64,000 bases of DNA from JAHRAW01 sp965243285 (GTDB taxonomy: Bacteria > Pseudomonadota > Gammaproteobacteria > Arenicellales > Poriferihabitantaceae). Position numbers and translations under genes: made by a program. Below the pieces are notes generated by a model, which worked only from the letters and a program-made list of their open reading frames with translations, had not been told where the DNA came from and searched no databases. The stretch covers positions 2,418,001-2,482,000 of the forward strand of contig OZ251537.1 of the NCBI GenBank assembly GCA_965243285.1. The letters run 5' to 3'. Positions 17,060 to 25,539 of this stretch are shown one piece after another. How positions within the stretch are numbered: the first letter of the stretch is position 1; each line of letters starts with the position of its first letter.

Positions 17060-18105
17060 CGACCTTCTCGCTCGACGGCGGGGCGCTCGGCGGCACCGGG
17101 TCGGTCGTGTATCACCGGCGGCGCCGCTGCGTTGGCTGGCCTGATTGAGTACCCGCCGCTGCCATTGGGGTAATGGGGCTGAGTGGGGGGCATGGGCGGC
17201 GCTTTGATGGCGGCGCTGGGTTTCAGCCATGCATCCTGGGCCTCCTGGCGCGCCGACGCGGCATCGCGATATCGCTGGCGGCTCACATTGATGGCGCGGC
17301 AAAAGCCCTCGGCGGCCGCGGCCGCGGCGGCCGCGAAATCTTTGCCGGCGGCGGCGTACATGATGGCGCGCGATACATTGATAAGCACGCCGTCGGCGGT
17401 GGCGGTCAGGCCGGCCGCCAAGGCCGCATCGAGGTCGCCGCCTTGGGCGCCGACCGCGGGAATCAGCAAGGGCATGGTGCCGACGGCGCTGCGAATGGCG
17501 GCGATGTCTTGTGGCCAAGTGGCGCCGGCCACCAAGCCCACATTGCCGTGCGCATTCCAATGTTCGGCGGCGCGGCTGGCGATGTGCGCCGCCACCGAGC
17601 ACCCGCCGCTTTGCAGTTGCTGAATATCGCCGCTGCCGGGGTTGGAGGTGCGGCACAAAATGAACACCCCCTTGTGGCCGCCGTGGGCGTCGGTGTAGTC
17701 CAAAAAAGGCGCTAAGGAATCGCCGCCCAAATAGGGGTTTACGGTCACCGCATCGGCGCCGTAGCGCGCGAAAGCCTCGCGGGCATACATCACGGCGGTG
17801 GCGCCGATGTCGCCGCGTTTGGCATCGAGAATGACCGGAATATGCGGATATTTCGCCTTGATGTAATCCATGCTGCGCTGCAACTGCGCCTCAGCGCCGA
17901 TGGCGGCATAGTGGGCGATTTGCGGCTTGAAAGCGCACGCCCACGGCGCCGTGGCATCGATAATCTCGCGGTTGAAGGCGAAAATCCGCGCCAGCCCCCT
18001 ACCCAACCCGGCCGGCAAGCGCGCCGCATCCGGGTCCAAGCCGACGCACAATAGCGACCCTTGAATTCGCCAGCTGCGGGCGAGAATCTCGTTAAAATGG
18101 CGCAT
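17056..18105 (-). CDS. pyrF: orotidine 5'-phosphate decarboxylase with C-terminal extension
   Basis: Cytoplasmic enzyme of pyrimidine biosynthesis, converting OMP to UMP. The signature DAKRGDIG (near residues 93-100) contains the catalytic Lys and Asp residues, and LCVGLDPD near 19-26 holds the first active-site Asp. It belongs to the type 2 subfamily (about 270 residues). Here it is 349 residues, with a 70- to 80-residue tail rich in Pro, Ala and Arg (from about PPMPPTQPHYPNG onward) that looks disordered. The tail overlaps the 3' end of lldD and may be a product of lost original stop and readthrough. Confidence 0.9.
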   Translation of the reverse strand: MRHFNEILARSWRIQGSLLCVGLDPDAARLPAGLGRGLARIFAFNREIIDATAPWACAFKPQIAHYAAIGAEAQLQRSMDYIKAKYPHIPVILDAKRGDIGATAVMYAREAFARYGADAVTVNPYLGGDSLAPFLDYTDAHGGHKGVFILCRTSNPGSGDIQQLQSGGCSVAAHIASRAAEHWNAHGNVGLVAGATWPQDIAAIRSAVGTMPLLIPAVGAQGGDLDAALAAGLTATADGVLINVSRAIMYAAAGKDFAAAAAAAAEGFCRAINVSRQRYRDAASARQEAQDAWLKPSAAIKAPPMPPTQPHYPNGSGGYSIRPANAAAPPVIHDRPGAAERPAVEREGR

Positions 18106-18338
18106 GGGGCTATGTTTTGCGGCGGCGGTTCGGGCGGCGCGACTAGGCTACAAGTTTTGGGGGAATCATACGCTTTTATCCTCGCTCGGCGGCGGCTCAG
18201 TGCCACTTAACTTGAGCGCGCATCGTCACAGAAGCGCGGAATCCAGCGCCATCGCAAGCATAACATGGCGGCCCTATGCCAGTATGATGCCGCCCGCATT
18301 GGTCCCCACATTCACCCGCCATTTACGCGCCTTAAACC

Positions 18339-19334
18339 ATGCCCATCAGTTGGAATGAAATTCGCAGTCGCGTCATGGCGTTCGCCCATGAATGGGGCGA
18401 GGAGGCTTCCGAAGCGGCTGAATCCCAAACCTTTTGGAATGATTTTTTTAATGTTTTCGGCCTCAGTCGGTATCGCGTGGCGGCGTTCGAAAAACGCGCG
18501 CGCAACATCGAACACCAAGCGATTATGGATAAAAACGCGCGGCGAAATTTAGGCGCGCATTACACTTCGGAGAAAAACATACTCAAACTCATCAAGCCGT
18601 TGTTCATGGATGAGTTGCGCAGCGAATTTGAAAAATCAAAACATTCATAAGAATAAATTATGGGGCTACCATAGATAACTCCGAGTTATCTATGGTAGCC
18701 CCAAAATGAATTGTTGCGCGCCGCAAGCCCGAAAATTCAAACACAAAAAATGGCGGCAACGCCCGCATTGTTTACAGAAATTATGGTGTCAACATCGAAA
18801 TATTTGTTGGTGCCATGCGTTTCATCCGAACAACGGATTTATATTCCAACTGGATATATGCCGGCAAAAACCATCTGCGGCGCCGGCACCTTCCAAATAC
18901 CCAATGCAACCTTATATGAGTTCGGCGTTATCACCTCGCTTATGCATATGGCGTGGATGCGCGCGGTGTGCGGGCGCTTGGAAAGTCGCTATCGTTATTC
19001 GGCAAAAATCGTGTACAACAATTTTCCGTGGCCAAAAACCATCACCGCAAAACAAATTGATAGTATCGAAACCCGCGCCCAAGCAGTGCTCGAGGCGCGC
19101 AAACAATTCCCTAACGCTACTTTTGCCGCTCTGTACGACCCATTAACCATGCCGCCGGCGTTACTTAAAGCCCATCAGGCCTTAGATAAAGCGGTCGACC
19201 ACGCCTATCGCCGGCCGCCATTCGATTCGGAAGCACAACGCGTGGCATTTTTATTCGAGTTATATCAACAATACACCGCCCCCATCCTGCCCGGCAAAAA
19301 GAAGCGCAAGCGTAAAATAACCGCGCCGAGTTGA
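18339..19334 (+). pseudogene. broken MmeI/YeeA-like class I DNA methyltransferase
   Basis: The N-terminal fragment (18339-18650) reads MPISWNEIRSRVMAFAHEW, typical of MmeI/YeeA-type enzymes, then jumps directly to NARRNLGAHYTSEKNILKL, the pre-methyltransferase segment. The intervening roughly 250 residues are missing. It stops at 18648-18650 just before a 41-base palindrome. The C-terminal fragment (about 18711-19334, 207 codons) carries the target-recognition-like tail (GAGTFQIPNATLYEFGVITS, NNFPWPKT, RPPFDSEAQRVAFLFELYQQY) but lacks the SAM and NPPY catalytic motifs. It is therefore a remnant of a modification or type IIG gene. Confidence 0.82.
18662..18702. repeat. 41-bp near-perfect palindrome related to a MITE end
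   Basis: GGGGCTACCATAGATAACTC (18662-18681) and its exact complement (18683-18702) are separated by one base. The arm equals the left terminal repeat of the 229-base MITE at 29350. It sits at the internal break of the methyltransferase pseudogene and is probably a collapsed copy of that element. No target duplication is seen. Transcribed, it would form a very stable hairpin. Confidence 0.85.
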
Positions 19335-19376
19335 GTCGCTTATCCCTATTTCCCCCCTATTCCCCCTATTTCCCCC

Positions 19377-20210
19377 ATGAAATATAGCCCCGAATCCCGC
19401 TTGGTCGAAGCCCATGAACTCGCGGCGTTGTTAGCGGCGGCGGGCGACCCTGGCACTACGAAAAATCCCCTTATTGTCGATGTCAGCAGTCGCGAGAATT
19501 ACCTGAATCGGCATGTGCCCGGGGCCGTGCATCTCGACTACGGCGCCCTGCAGTTGGGGCAGCCGCCGGCGCCCGGGCAGTTGCCGCCGCCGCATCAACT
19601 GCAGGCCGCGTTGCGCGCCATCGGTCTGACCGCCGAGCGCCGCGTCATCGCCTATGACGACCAAGGCGGCGGTCGCGCCGGCCGCTTGTTATGGACTTTA
19701 GAGGCGGTTGGGCATCACCACTGGTCGCTGCTAAATGGCGGGCTGGCGGCCTGGGCGAATGATGGGCAAGCGCTGGAAAACGGCGCGCGTCGCCCATCAC
19801 CTGGGGATTTTTCCATCGCCTGGAACGCCGCCGTCATCGCCGACAAAAACGATGTGCTGGCAGCGGTGGACGACCCCGATACGGTGATTCTCGACGCCCG
19901 CTCGGCGGCCGAATACGCCGGAGTCGAATCCGCCTCCTCGCGCCGCGGCCACATCCCCGGCGCCGTCCATCTCGATTGGCGGGACACCATGGCGCCCGAT
20001 TTGCGCCTAAAGCCGGCGGACGCGTTGCGCGCCATGCTAGCGCAGCGCGGCATCACCGGCGAGCAAAAAATCATCGTGCACTGCCAAACCCACCATCGCT
20101 CCTCGCACAGCTTTGTGGTGTTACGCTGGTTGGGGTTCGATGCCGTGCGCGGCTATCCGGGCTCGTGGTCGGAATGGAGCAACGACCCCAGCCTGCCCAT
20201 CGAATCCTAA
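19377..20210 (+). CDS. sseA: 3-mercaptopyruvate/thiosulfate sulfurtransferase
   Basis: Two-rhodanese-domain protein of 277 residues. The first domain (about 1-130) has DVSSRENYLNRHVPGAVHLD and is structural, with Asp in place of Cys (YDDQGGGRAGR). The second (about 150-277) carries the catalytic Cys in HCQTHHRSSHSF (near 240), preceded by DARSAAEYAG. The loop CQTHHRS differs from both classical motifs (CGSGVTA and CRKGVTA), so the sulfur donor cannot be named. Sulfur transfer for thiolation or cyanide detoxification is the expected role. It ends 45 bases from the convergent lytic transglycosylase gene. Confidence 0.83.
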   Translation: MKYSPESRLVEAHELAALLAAAGDPGTTKNPLIVDVSSRENYLNRHVPGAVHLDYGALQLGQPPAPGQLPPPHQLQAALRAIGLTAERRVIAYDDQGGGRAGRLLWTLEAVGHHHWSLLNGGLAAWANDGQALENGARRPSPGDFSIAWNAAVIADKNDVLAAVDDPDTVILDARSAAEYAGVESASSRRGHIPGAVHLDWRDTMAPDLRLKPADALRAMLAQRGITGEQKIIVHCQTHHRSSHSFVVLRWLGFDAVRGYPGSWSEWSNDPSLPIES

Positions 20211-20255
20211 TCGAGCGAATCCTCATCGCGGCCGGCGGCCCGCAGCGCCGCTGAA

Positions 20256-23144
20256 TCACCGCAATACGGGTGGTTTTGGCCGGTGAGAGGACGGTAAATC
20301 GGCGGCGACGGCGGATTTTTCGGTGAGTTCGGGCAAAATGAGTGTCTGGCCGGGCTTCAGCTCGGCGGCGCGCAAGCCGGGGTTTAAGCGATACAACAGC
20401 CAGATGGGAAAGCCGAGATCCATGGACAGCGACCACGGCGAATCCCCGCGGCGCACGATATAGGATTCGGCGGATGTCAAGTGATAGTGAGCTTGGATGG
20501 ATTCGCTCAATACTTGGTGGTATTCGCTGCGGCGCTGCTCGAAGCGCGCGATCATTGTCGCGTCCGTCGCCGGCAGCAGCAGGCGCTGGCCGATGACGAT
20601 GGCGGCGCGGCGCGACAGCCCGTTTATTCTGCGCACCGGGCCGGCGAAGCCGATGCCGAGCCAATCGGCGAAATGCCCCAAGGTTTCATCGGCTTCGACG
20701 CGCACCGCGTATTCGGCAACGCCGCCGACCTCGGTCACTATGACGCTGAGAGCCGGCAAGGTATTCAGCAAATTCTGCAAATCATCAGCGGCGCCGGCAT
20801 AGGATGCGAGTTCAGCCGGTTGCTCGCCATGGGCATCGAGCGTGGCGGCGGCATCGACCGCACCAGCTGCCTCGGTCGCGGCGGCGCGGGTTTCATCGGC
20901 TGATTCTGGGGCGAATGCTGCGCTGGCGACATCATCCGCAGGCTGTTTTACTGGCTCGGCGGCTCCTGGCCAGAGATTTGCCCATAAACCGCCGGAACCT
21001 TCGTCGGCGGGGATGCCTGCGGCGATTCCTTCGTCGGCGACGGTGATTCCTTCGCTGGCGACGGTGATTCCTTCGCTGGCGACGGTGATTCCTTCGTCGG
21101 CGACGGTGATTCCTTCGCCGGCGACGGTGATTCCTTCACCGGCGACGGTGATTCCTTCGGTGATTCCTTCACCGGCGGCGGCTTGCGGCGGCGCTTCCCT
21201 ATCGCCCGGCGTTGTCGCGGCTTGAATTTCAGCAGTGATTTCGACCCCGGCGACCGGCTGTGCCGTTTCATTTTGCGCCAGACTCGGGGCGGTGACCTCT
21301 GCCGCCCGACCCGGAATTTTCAGTTTTTGCCCAGGATAGATGGTCGCGCGACGGTTCAGCTGGTTTATGCGGCGTAGGGCGGCGCAATCCACGCCCCAGC
21401 GCTGCGCCACCTGGCAGGCGCTATCGCCGCTGCGCACCTGATAGGTCGCGCCCGAGCCGGGTTGATTGGCGGCAATCTCGCCCCCAGCGGCGGCCAATTC
21501 GACCGGTGCAGCGCCGCCAGCTGCCCCGGGAATCGACAACATCTGCCCGACCAAGATACGCGCCCGCGGCCCGAGTTGGTTATGGCTGATCAAAGCGCGG
21601 CAATCCACCACAAAACGCGCCGCGATGCGACACGCGGTATCGCCACGACGCACCCGATAGGCCAGCGCCCCGGCTAGGCCGGTTTGCGCGATGCTGGCTT
21701 GGGCGGTTGCGGTTGCCGCTTGCGCGGCGCTAGCGAGGGCCCATTGCTGCGGGATGAATAATTTCTGACCGACATAAATGACGGCTTTTTTGCCTAATCG
21801 ATTGGCTTGAATCAGCGCCCGGCAATTGACCGCGGTGGCGCGGGCGATGCCGCAGGCGGTGTCGCCGCGGCGCACCGTGTAGCGGGTGGCGTTTTCGGCC
21901 ACGGTTTGCCGCGGCAATGCCGCCAGTTGGGCGCGCCCCGGCAGCCACTGGTCGGCGCGCCCCGGCAGCCGCAGGGTATAGCCGGCCGGAATTTGCCGCC
22001 AGCCGCGCCACACATTGCGCGTCAAGGCGCGATTCAGCGGGCGCAACTGCGCTTCGCTCAAGCCGAAAACGGACTTAATGCGCGCTATCGAGGCCGCGCG
22101 CGGCAACACGAAGGCGTACTCATCAGCGGCCGCGGCGTGGGCGCGGACGCCGAAATAACGCTCGGCGTTTACCGCCACATGGCGGGCAGCGAGAAAACTG
22201 GCGTAGAAATTCTTCACCGCGACGCGGAAACTCGGCGATTTATGCTCCTGTAGCACGGTGATGAAATCCGGCCTCGACTGGCGAATGGCGCGCGTCATGC
22301 CGCTCACGCCGTAGTTATAGGAGGTGATGATGAAGGGGTTGACTTGGGCCTCGGAAATGCTCGGCTCGAGATCGCTGGCCACCGCGGTTAGCGTGTTGCG
22401 GGCGCGCTGTAAGTAGCGGGCGGCGGCGCGGGTGGCGCTGTGGGGGTCTAAGCGTTCGTCCACTGCGGCGTTCAACTTCAGCCCGAGAACGCGCGCCGTT
22501 TTCGGCATGATCTGCCACATGCCGGCGGCGCCAGCCTTGGAATAGGCGGCCGGGTTGTAGGCCGATTCGACAAACGGCAGGTAGCGGATGTCGGCCGGCA
22601 AGGCATGCTCCGCCAGCACTTGGTCGACCATAGAGGAGTAGCGGTGATAGCGCGCCAGCCCGGCGATAAACTCATCGCGCACGCCGCTTTGGCAGCGAAT
22701 ATTGGCCGCGGCAGCGCGAATCTCATGGCCCGTGGCGCCCGCAAAAAGCGCCGCGAGGTGGCGTGCTTGCGTGCCGACGATGCGGCGCTTGGATTCGACC
22801 TTGGCGGCGATGTTGCGCAAGGATTTTGCGATGTCGGCGCGCCGCTTCGCGACTTTGGCGCGCGCCGCGCGATGACAGCCGTGCCCGGTGTCGAATACGG
22901 CATACACGCGCTGCGGCTGGTCTGGGTCGTGCAACACCGCGGTTTTTTTGCCCCAGCCGCGAAATACTTCCACCCAAAACGACACCCGCGGGCGAATTTC
23001 CGCCGAGCATGGAAAATCGACGCTGCATTCGAGCGTCACCGGCGGCAACAGATGGTCGGCGCGCGCCGCCGAGCTGGCCACCCCCAGCGCCCACAACACC
23101 CCCAAACCTAGCAGCCAATTTTTACGGGTATCAGGGGTATACAT
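20256..23144 (-). CDS. mltD: LysM-containing lytic transglycosylase (MltD-like)
   Basis: Exported murein hydrolase of about 962 residues. The start at 23144 gives a clear signal peptide (NWLLGLGVLWALGVASSAARA). The SLT catalytic domain has the Glu in PFVESAYNPAAYSKAGAAG, followed by MWQIMPKTAR, and a later ITSYNYGVSG. Five LysM repeats follow: three complete ones (YTVRRGDTACGIA, YRVRRGDTACRIA, YQVRSGDSACQVA), a fourth diverged, and a fifth at the C-terminus (YIVRRGDSPWSLS). A 7-residue repeat (GITVAGE type) fills the linker between LysM 3 and 4. It is much longer than E. coli MltD (about 450). Upstream in-frame codons are ignored because they precede the signal peptide. Confidence 0.87.
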   Translation of the reverse strand: MYTPDTRKNWLLGLGVLWALGVASSAARADHLLPPVTLECSVDFPCSAEIRPRVSFWVEVFRGWGKKTAVLHDPDQPQRVYAVFDTGHGCHRAARAKVAKRRADIAKSLRNIAAKVESKRRIVGTQARHLAALFAGATGHEIRAAAANIRCQSGVRDEFIAGLARYHRYSSMVDQVLAEHALPADIRYLPFVESAYNPAAYSKAGAAGMWQIMPKTARVLGLKLNAAVDERLDPHSATRAAARYLQRARNTLTAVASDLEPSISEAQVNPFIITSYNYGVSGMTRAIRQSRPDFITVLQEHKSPSFRVAVKNFYASFLAARHVAVNAERYFGVRAHAAAADEYAFVLPRAASIARIKSVFGLSEAQLRPLNRALTRNVWRGWRQIPAGYTLRLPGRADQWLPGRAQLAALPRQTVAENATRYTVRRGDTACGIARATAVNCRALIQANRLGKKAVIYVGQKLFIPQQWALASAAQAATATAQASIAQTGLAGALAYRVRRGDTACRIAARFVVDCRALISHNQLGPRARILVGQMLSIPGAAGGAAPVELAAAGGEIAANQPGSGATYQVRSGDSACQVAQRWGVDCAALRRINQLNRRATIYPGQKLKIPGRAAEVTAPSLAQNETAQPVAGVEITAEIQAATTPGDREAPPQAAAGEGITEGITVAGEGITVAGEGITVADEGITVASEGITVASEGITVADEGIAAGIPADEGSGGLWANLWPGAAEPVKQPADDVASAAFAPESADETRAAATEAAGAVDAAATLDAHGEQPAELASYAGAADDLQNLLNTLPALSVIVTEVGGVAEYAVRVEADETLGHFADWLGIGFAGPVRRINGLSRRAAIVIGQRLLLPATDATMIARFEQRRSEYHQVLSESIQAHYHLTSAESYIVRRGDSPWSLSMDLGFPIWLLYRLNPGLRAAELKPGQTLILPELTEKSAVAADLPSSHRPKPPVLR
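21016..21175. repeat. in-frame 21-bp repeat encoding GITVAGE units
   Basis: About seven or eight copies of a 21-base unit (plus strand ATTCCTTCGCTGGCGACGGT and variants) in the linker between LysM domains. Variation is mainly GTC/CTG/CCG at one codon. Unit length keeps the frame, so copy-number changes would lengthen or shorten a wall-spanning linker. Confidence 0.92.
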
Positions 23145-23477
23145 GAACTTGCCAGTCGAATCGTCGGTGGGGAATGAGAAAGCCGCTAATCGCGGCGGCG
23201 ATTGTATGCCATCTTGCCGCCCGCCATGCCCTATGATTGGGGCAATCTCCCTTGAAAGCATTTTCGTTTTAATGGGGTTGCGCGCTTGGATAATGTGATT
23301 GAACATATTAGCTAGGCGATGTTAATGGACATGTTAATTCGGTTATATTGATTGAACATGTTGATTGGACATGCTCATTGGATAGGCATTAATGAGGCGA
23401 TATCAATTAAGCCATATTATGATTGTGTCGACCTGAATTATATTGTTCATATTGTTAATTTTCGTTGCGCGATTGCC
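23145..23477. repeat. divergent intergenic region with ACATGTTAAT-type repeats
   Basis: The gap between the divergent lytic transglycosylase and DUF349 genes contains, from about 23290 to 23390, several imperfect copies of a 16- to 18-base unit such as GATTGAACATGTTGATTGG. The core ACATGTTAAT or a variant appears at least four times. Related single or double copies lie near 13005 and 38955. It may be a slippage repeat or a set of protein-binding sites. No confident promoter was assigned. Confidence 0.55.
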
Positions 23478-25421
23478 GTGAATACCACCGACGCCGAGGC
23501 CCCAGAAGCCGCCCCTCGCGATACCCTTCGCGATGCCCTTCGCGATGAAGTAACCGTCCTGCTCGAGGCCACTGGCGCCATCGACGAGACCTGCGCCAAA
23601 CGCCTGCGCAAGCAGTGGCAGGCGCTGCGCGATGCGGCGCAAAATCAAACCCAGCGGCCGCCTCAGGACGAGCGCGAGACCGAGGCCTTATTCGCCGCCT
23701 TGCGCACCCGCATTCACGCCCAAGTGGCGTTGCGCGAAGAACAATACGCCGCCCTCGAAGCCCAGGTGCAACAGCTGCAAGCCAGCGTGCAAGGCGGCGA
23801 TGTGGCGCAAGCCCAGCCCTTGGAACAGGCCCTCATTCACGCCCTCAATCAAATCGCCGGGCTGTCCGACCAGCGCCGCCAGAAAATCATCACCGCTGTG
23901 GAGCAGTTGCGCCCGCAGTTGCAAAGTTTGACCGAGTGGCGGCACTGGGGCCACGGCCAAGCCCGCACCCAACTTATCGAAGAGATTCGCGGCCTCCATG
24001 TGTCCGGCCTGGGCATGTCTAAAATCGCCCAGCGCATCCAATTAGCGCGCCAGCAATGGAAAGATTGGGCGCAAACCGGGGACGGCGGCACGCACAAACT
24101 CTATGCGGCTTTCGACCAAGCGTGCGTGGCCGCCTACCTACCTTGTCAGCAACATTTCGACCAACAAAAACAACAGCGTCAACTCGGCTCAGAGGCGCGC
24201 GAGAAAATCTGCACGACCTTGGAACAAGCCTTCGAAGGCATCGATTCGAATAACCCGGATTGGAAAAAAATGCAGCACCTGCTGCGCGCCCAAGCCGATG
24301 GCTGGCGGCGCGTCCGGGCTGCGGATTATCGGCAACGCAAACCCTTGCAACGCCGGTTTGATGAAATTTTTGCCAAATTCGACGACAAACTGGAGCGCGA
24401 ACGGCAGCGTAATTATCGCCGCCGCGAGAAATTGATCGAGGAAATCACGCAGCTGGCGCAACGCGATGATGTCGCGGCGGCGCTGGCCGAATTGCCGGCG
24501 CTGAAACAACAATGGGCGCCGACGGCGGCGTCATCGCGCCGCCGAGAGAACGCCATTTGGAAGCGTTTTACCGCCGCCTGCGATGCTTTGTTCGAAAAAC
24601 GCGACCAGCAGCGCCAGGCTTTCAAGCAAACTTTGCGCCACAACCTGGCCGCCAAAAATGCGTTGTGCGCGCAAATCGAAAAATCCTGCCAAGCGGCGAC
24701 CCAAGCGGCGACCCAAGCGACCGCCCAAGCGACCGCGAGTTCGGATGACGGCGCTGCGCAGGCGAATCCCGTCCCATTGAGCGCCACGCAGGTGGCCAAA
24801 TGGGGGCGTCAGTGGGATGAAACCGGCGCCGCGCCGAAAACCGCGGCCGACAAAGTCAATCAGCGCTATCGGCGCGCCATGGCCGGCGCGCAACAAGCCG
24901 TGGCGCAGCAAAAACACGCGCAGCAAAGCCAGCAGCTGGATTTATTGCTGAAAAAATCACAGTTGTGCGCTGATTTCGAAGCGCTGGCGCTCGGCGCTGC
25001 GCCTAATCCAAGCAAACTGGCGGCGACGGCAAAACAGTGGCAGGCGCTGCCGCCCTTGGCCGATGAACTCGATGGCGCTTTGCAGCGCCGGTGGCAAGCG
25101 ACGGCGACGGCGTTAGACGACCAAGCGGCGGCTCGGAAATTGCGCGCACTCCTAGCGGCGAATGGCGAGGCCTTGCAGGCGCTGGTGTTGCAGCTGGAAA
25201 TCATCGCTGAGGTGGATTCCCCGGCCGCATTCAGCCAGCAACGCATGGCCATGCGCATTGCGCACTTGTCGGCCGCGTTAGGCAAGGGCGAGGGGGCGCG
25301 TAAAGACGCATCGGCCGAACAAATCGTGCGCAATATGCTAGTGCTCGGCGCCGTGGAGAAAAAACAACGCCAGGCGGCGTTGAAGCGTTTGGCGCGCTGC
25401 CGCCAGGCCTTGGGGTGGTGA
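23478..25421 (+). CDS. DUF349 family protein
   Basis: Predicted cytoplasmic coiled-coil protein of about 647 residues with several DUF349 units, for example DWKKMQHLLRAQADGWRRVR followed by LQRRFDEIFAKFDDKLERER, and ALKQQWAPTAASSRRRENAI followed by WKRFTAACDALFEKR. The role of DUF349 is not established. GTG 23478 is a tentative start; an ATG at 23352 would add 42 residues encoded by the ACATGTTAAT repeat region. A short Gln-Ala-Ala-Thr repeat (12-base unit CAAGCGGCGACC, about 24690-24735) lies in a linker. The protein is very rich in Gln, Ala and Arg. Confidence 0.8.
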   Translation: MNTTDAEAPEAAPRDTLRDALRDEVTVLLEATGAIDETCAKRLRKQWQALRDAAQNQTQRPPQDERETEALFAALRTRIHAQVALREEQYAALEAQVQQLQASVQGGDVAQAQPLEQALIHALNQIAGLSDQRRQKIITAVEQLRPQLQSLTEWRHWGHGQARTQLIEEIRGLHVSGLGMSKIAQRIQLARQQWKDWAQTGDGGTHKLYAAFDQACVAAYLPCQQHFDQQKQQRQLGSEAREKICTTLEQAFEGIDSNNPDWKKMQHLLRAQADGWRRVRAADYRQRKPLQRRFDEIFAKFDDKLERERQRNYRRREKLIEEITQLAQRDDVAAALAELPALKQQWAPTAASSRRRENAIWKRFTAACDALFEKRDQQRQAFKQTLRHNLAAKNALCAQIEKSCQAATQAATQATAQATASSDDGAAQANPVPLSATQVAKWGRQWDETGAAPKTAADKVNQRYRRAMAGAQQAVAQQKHAQQSQQLDLLLKKSQLCADFEALALGAAPNPSKLAATAKQWQALPPLADELDGALQRRWQATATALDDQAAARKLRALLAANGEALQALVLQLEIIAEVDSPAAFSQQRMAMRIAHLSAALGKGEGARKDASAEQIVRNMLVLGAVEKKQRQAALKRLARCRQALGW

Positions 25422-25539
25422 TTTTCGGGCCGCGGATTGCTGGATTTCAAGCGAGTTTTTGGCTCATTAGCGGCTTTGAATCCAGCCGCCGAAGCGGCTC
25501 CGCCGGCGCCTTAAAAAACCGCCCGCCGACTCGAAATAA

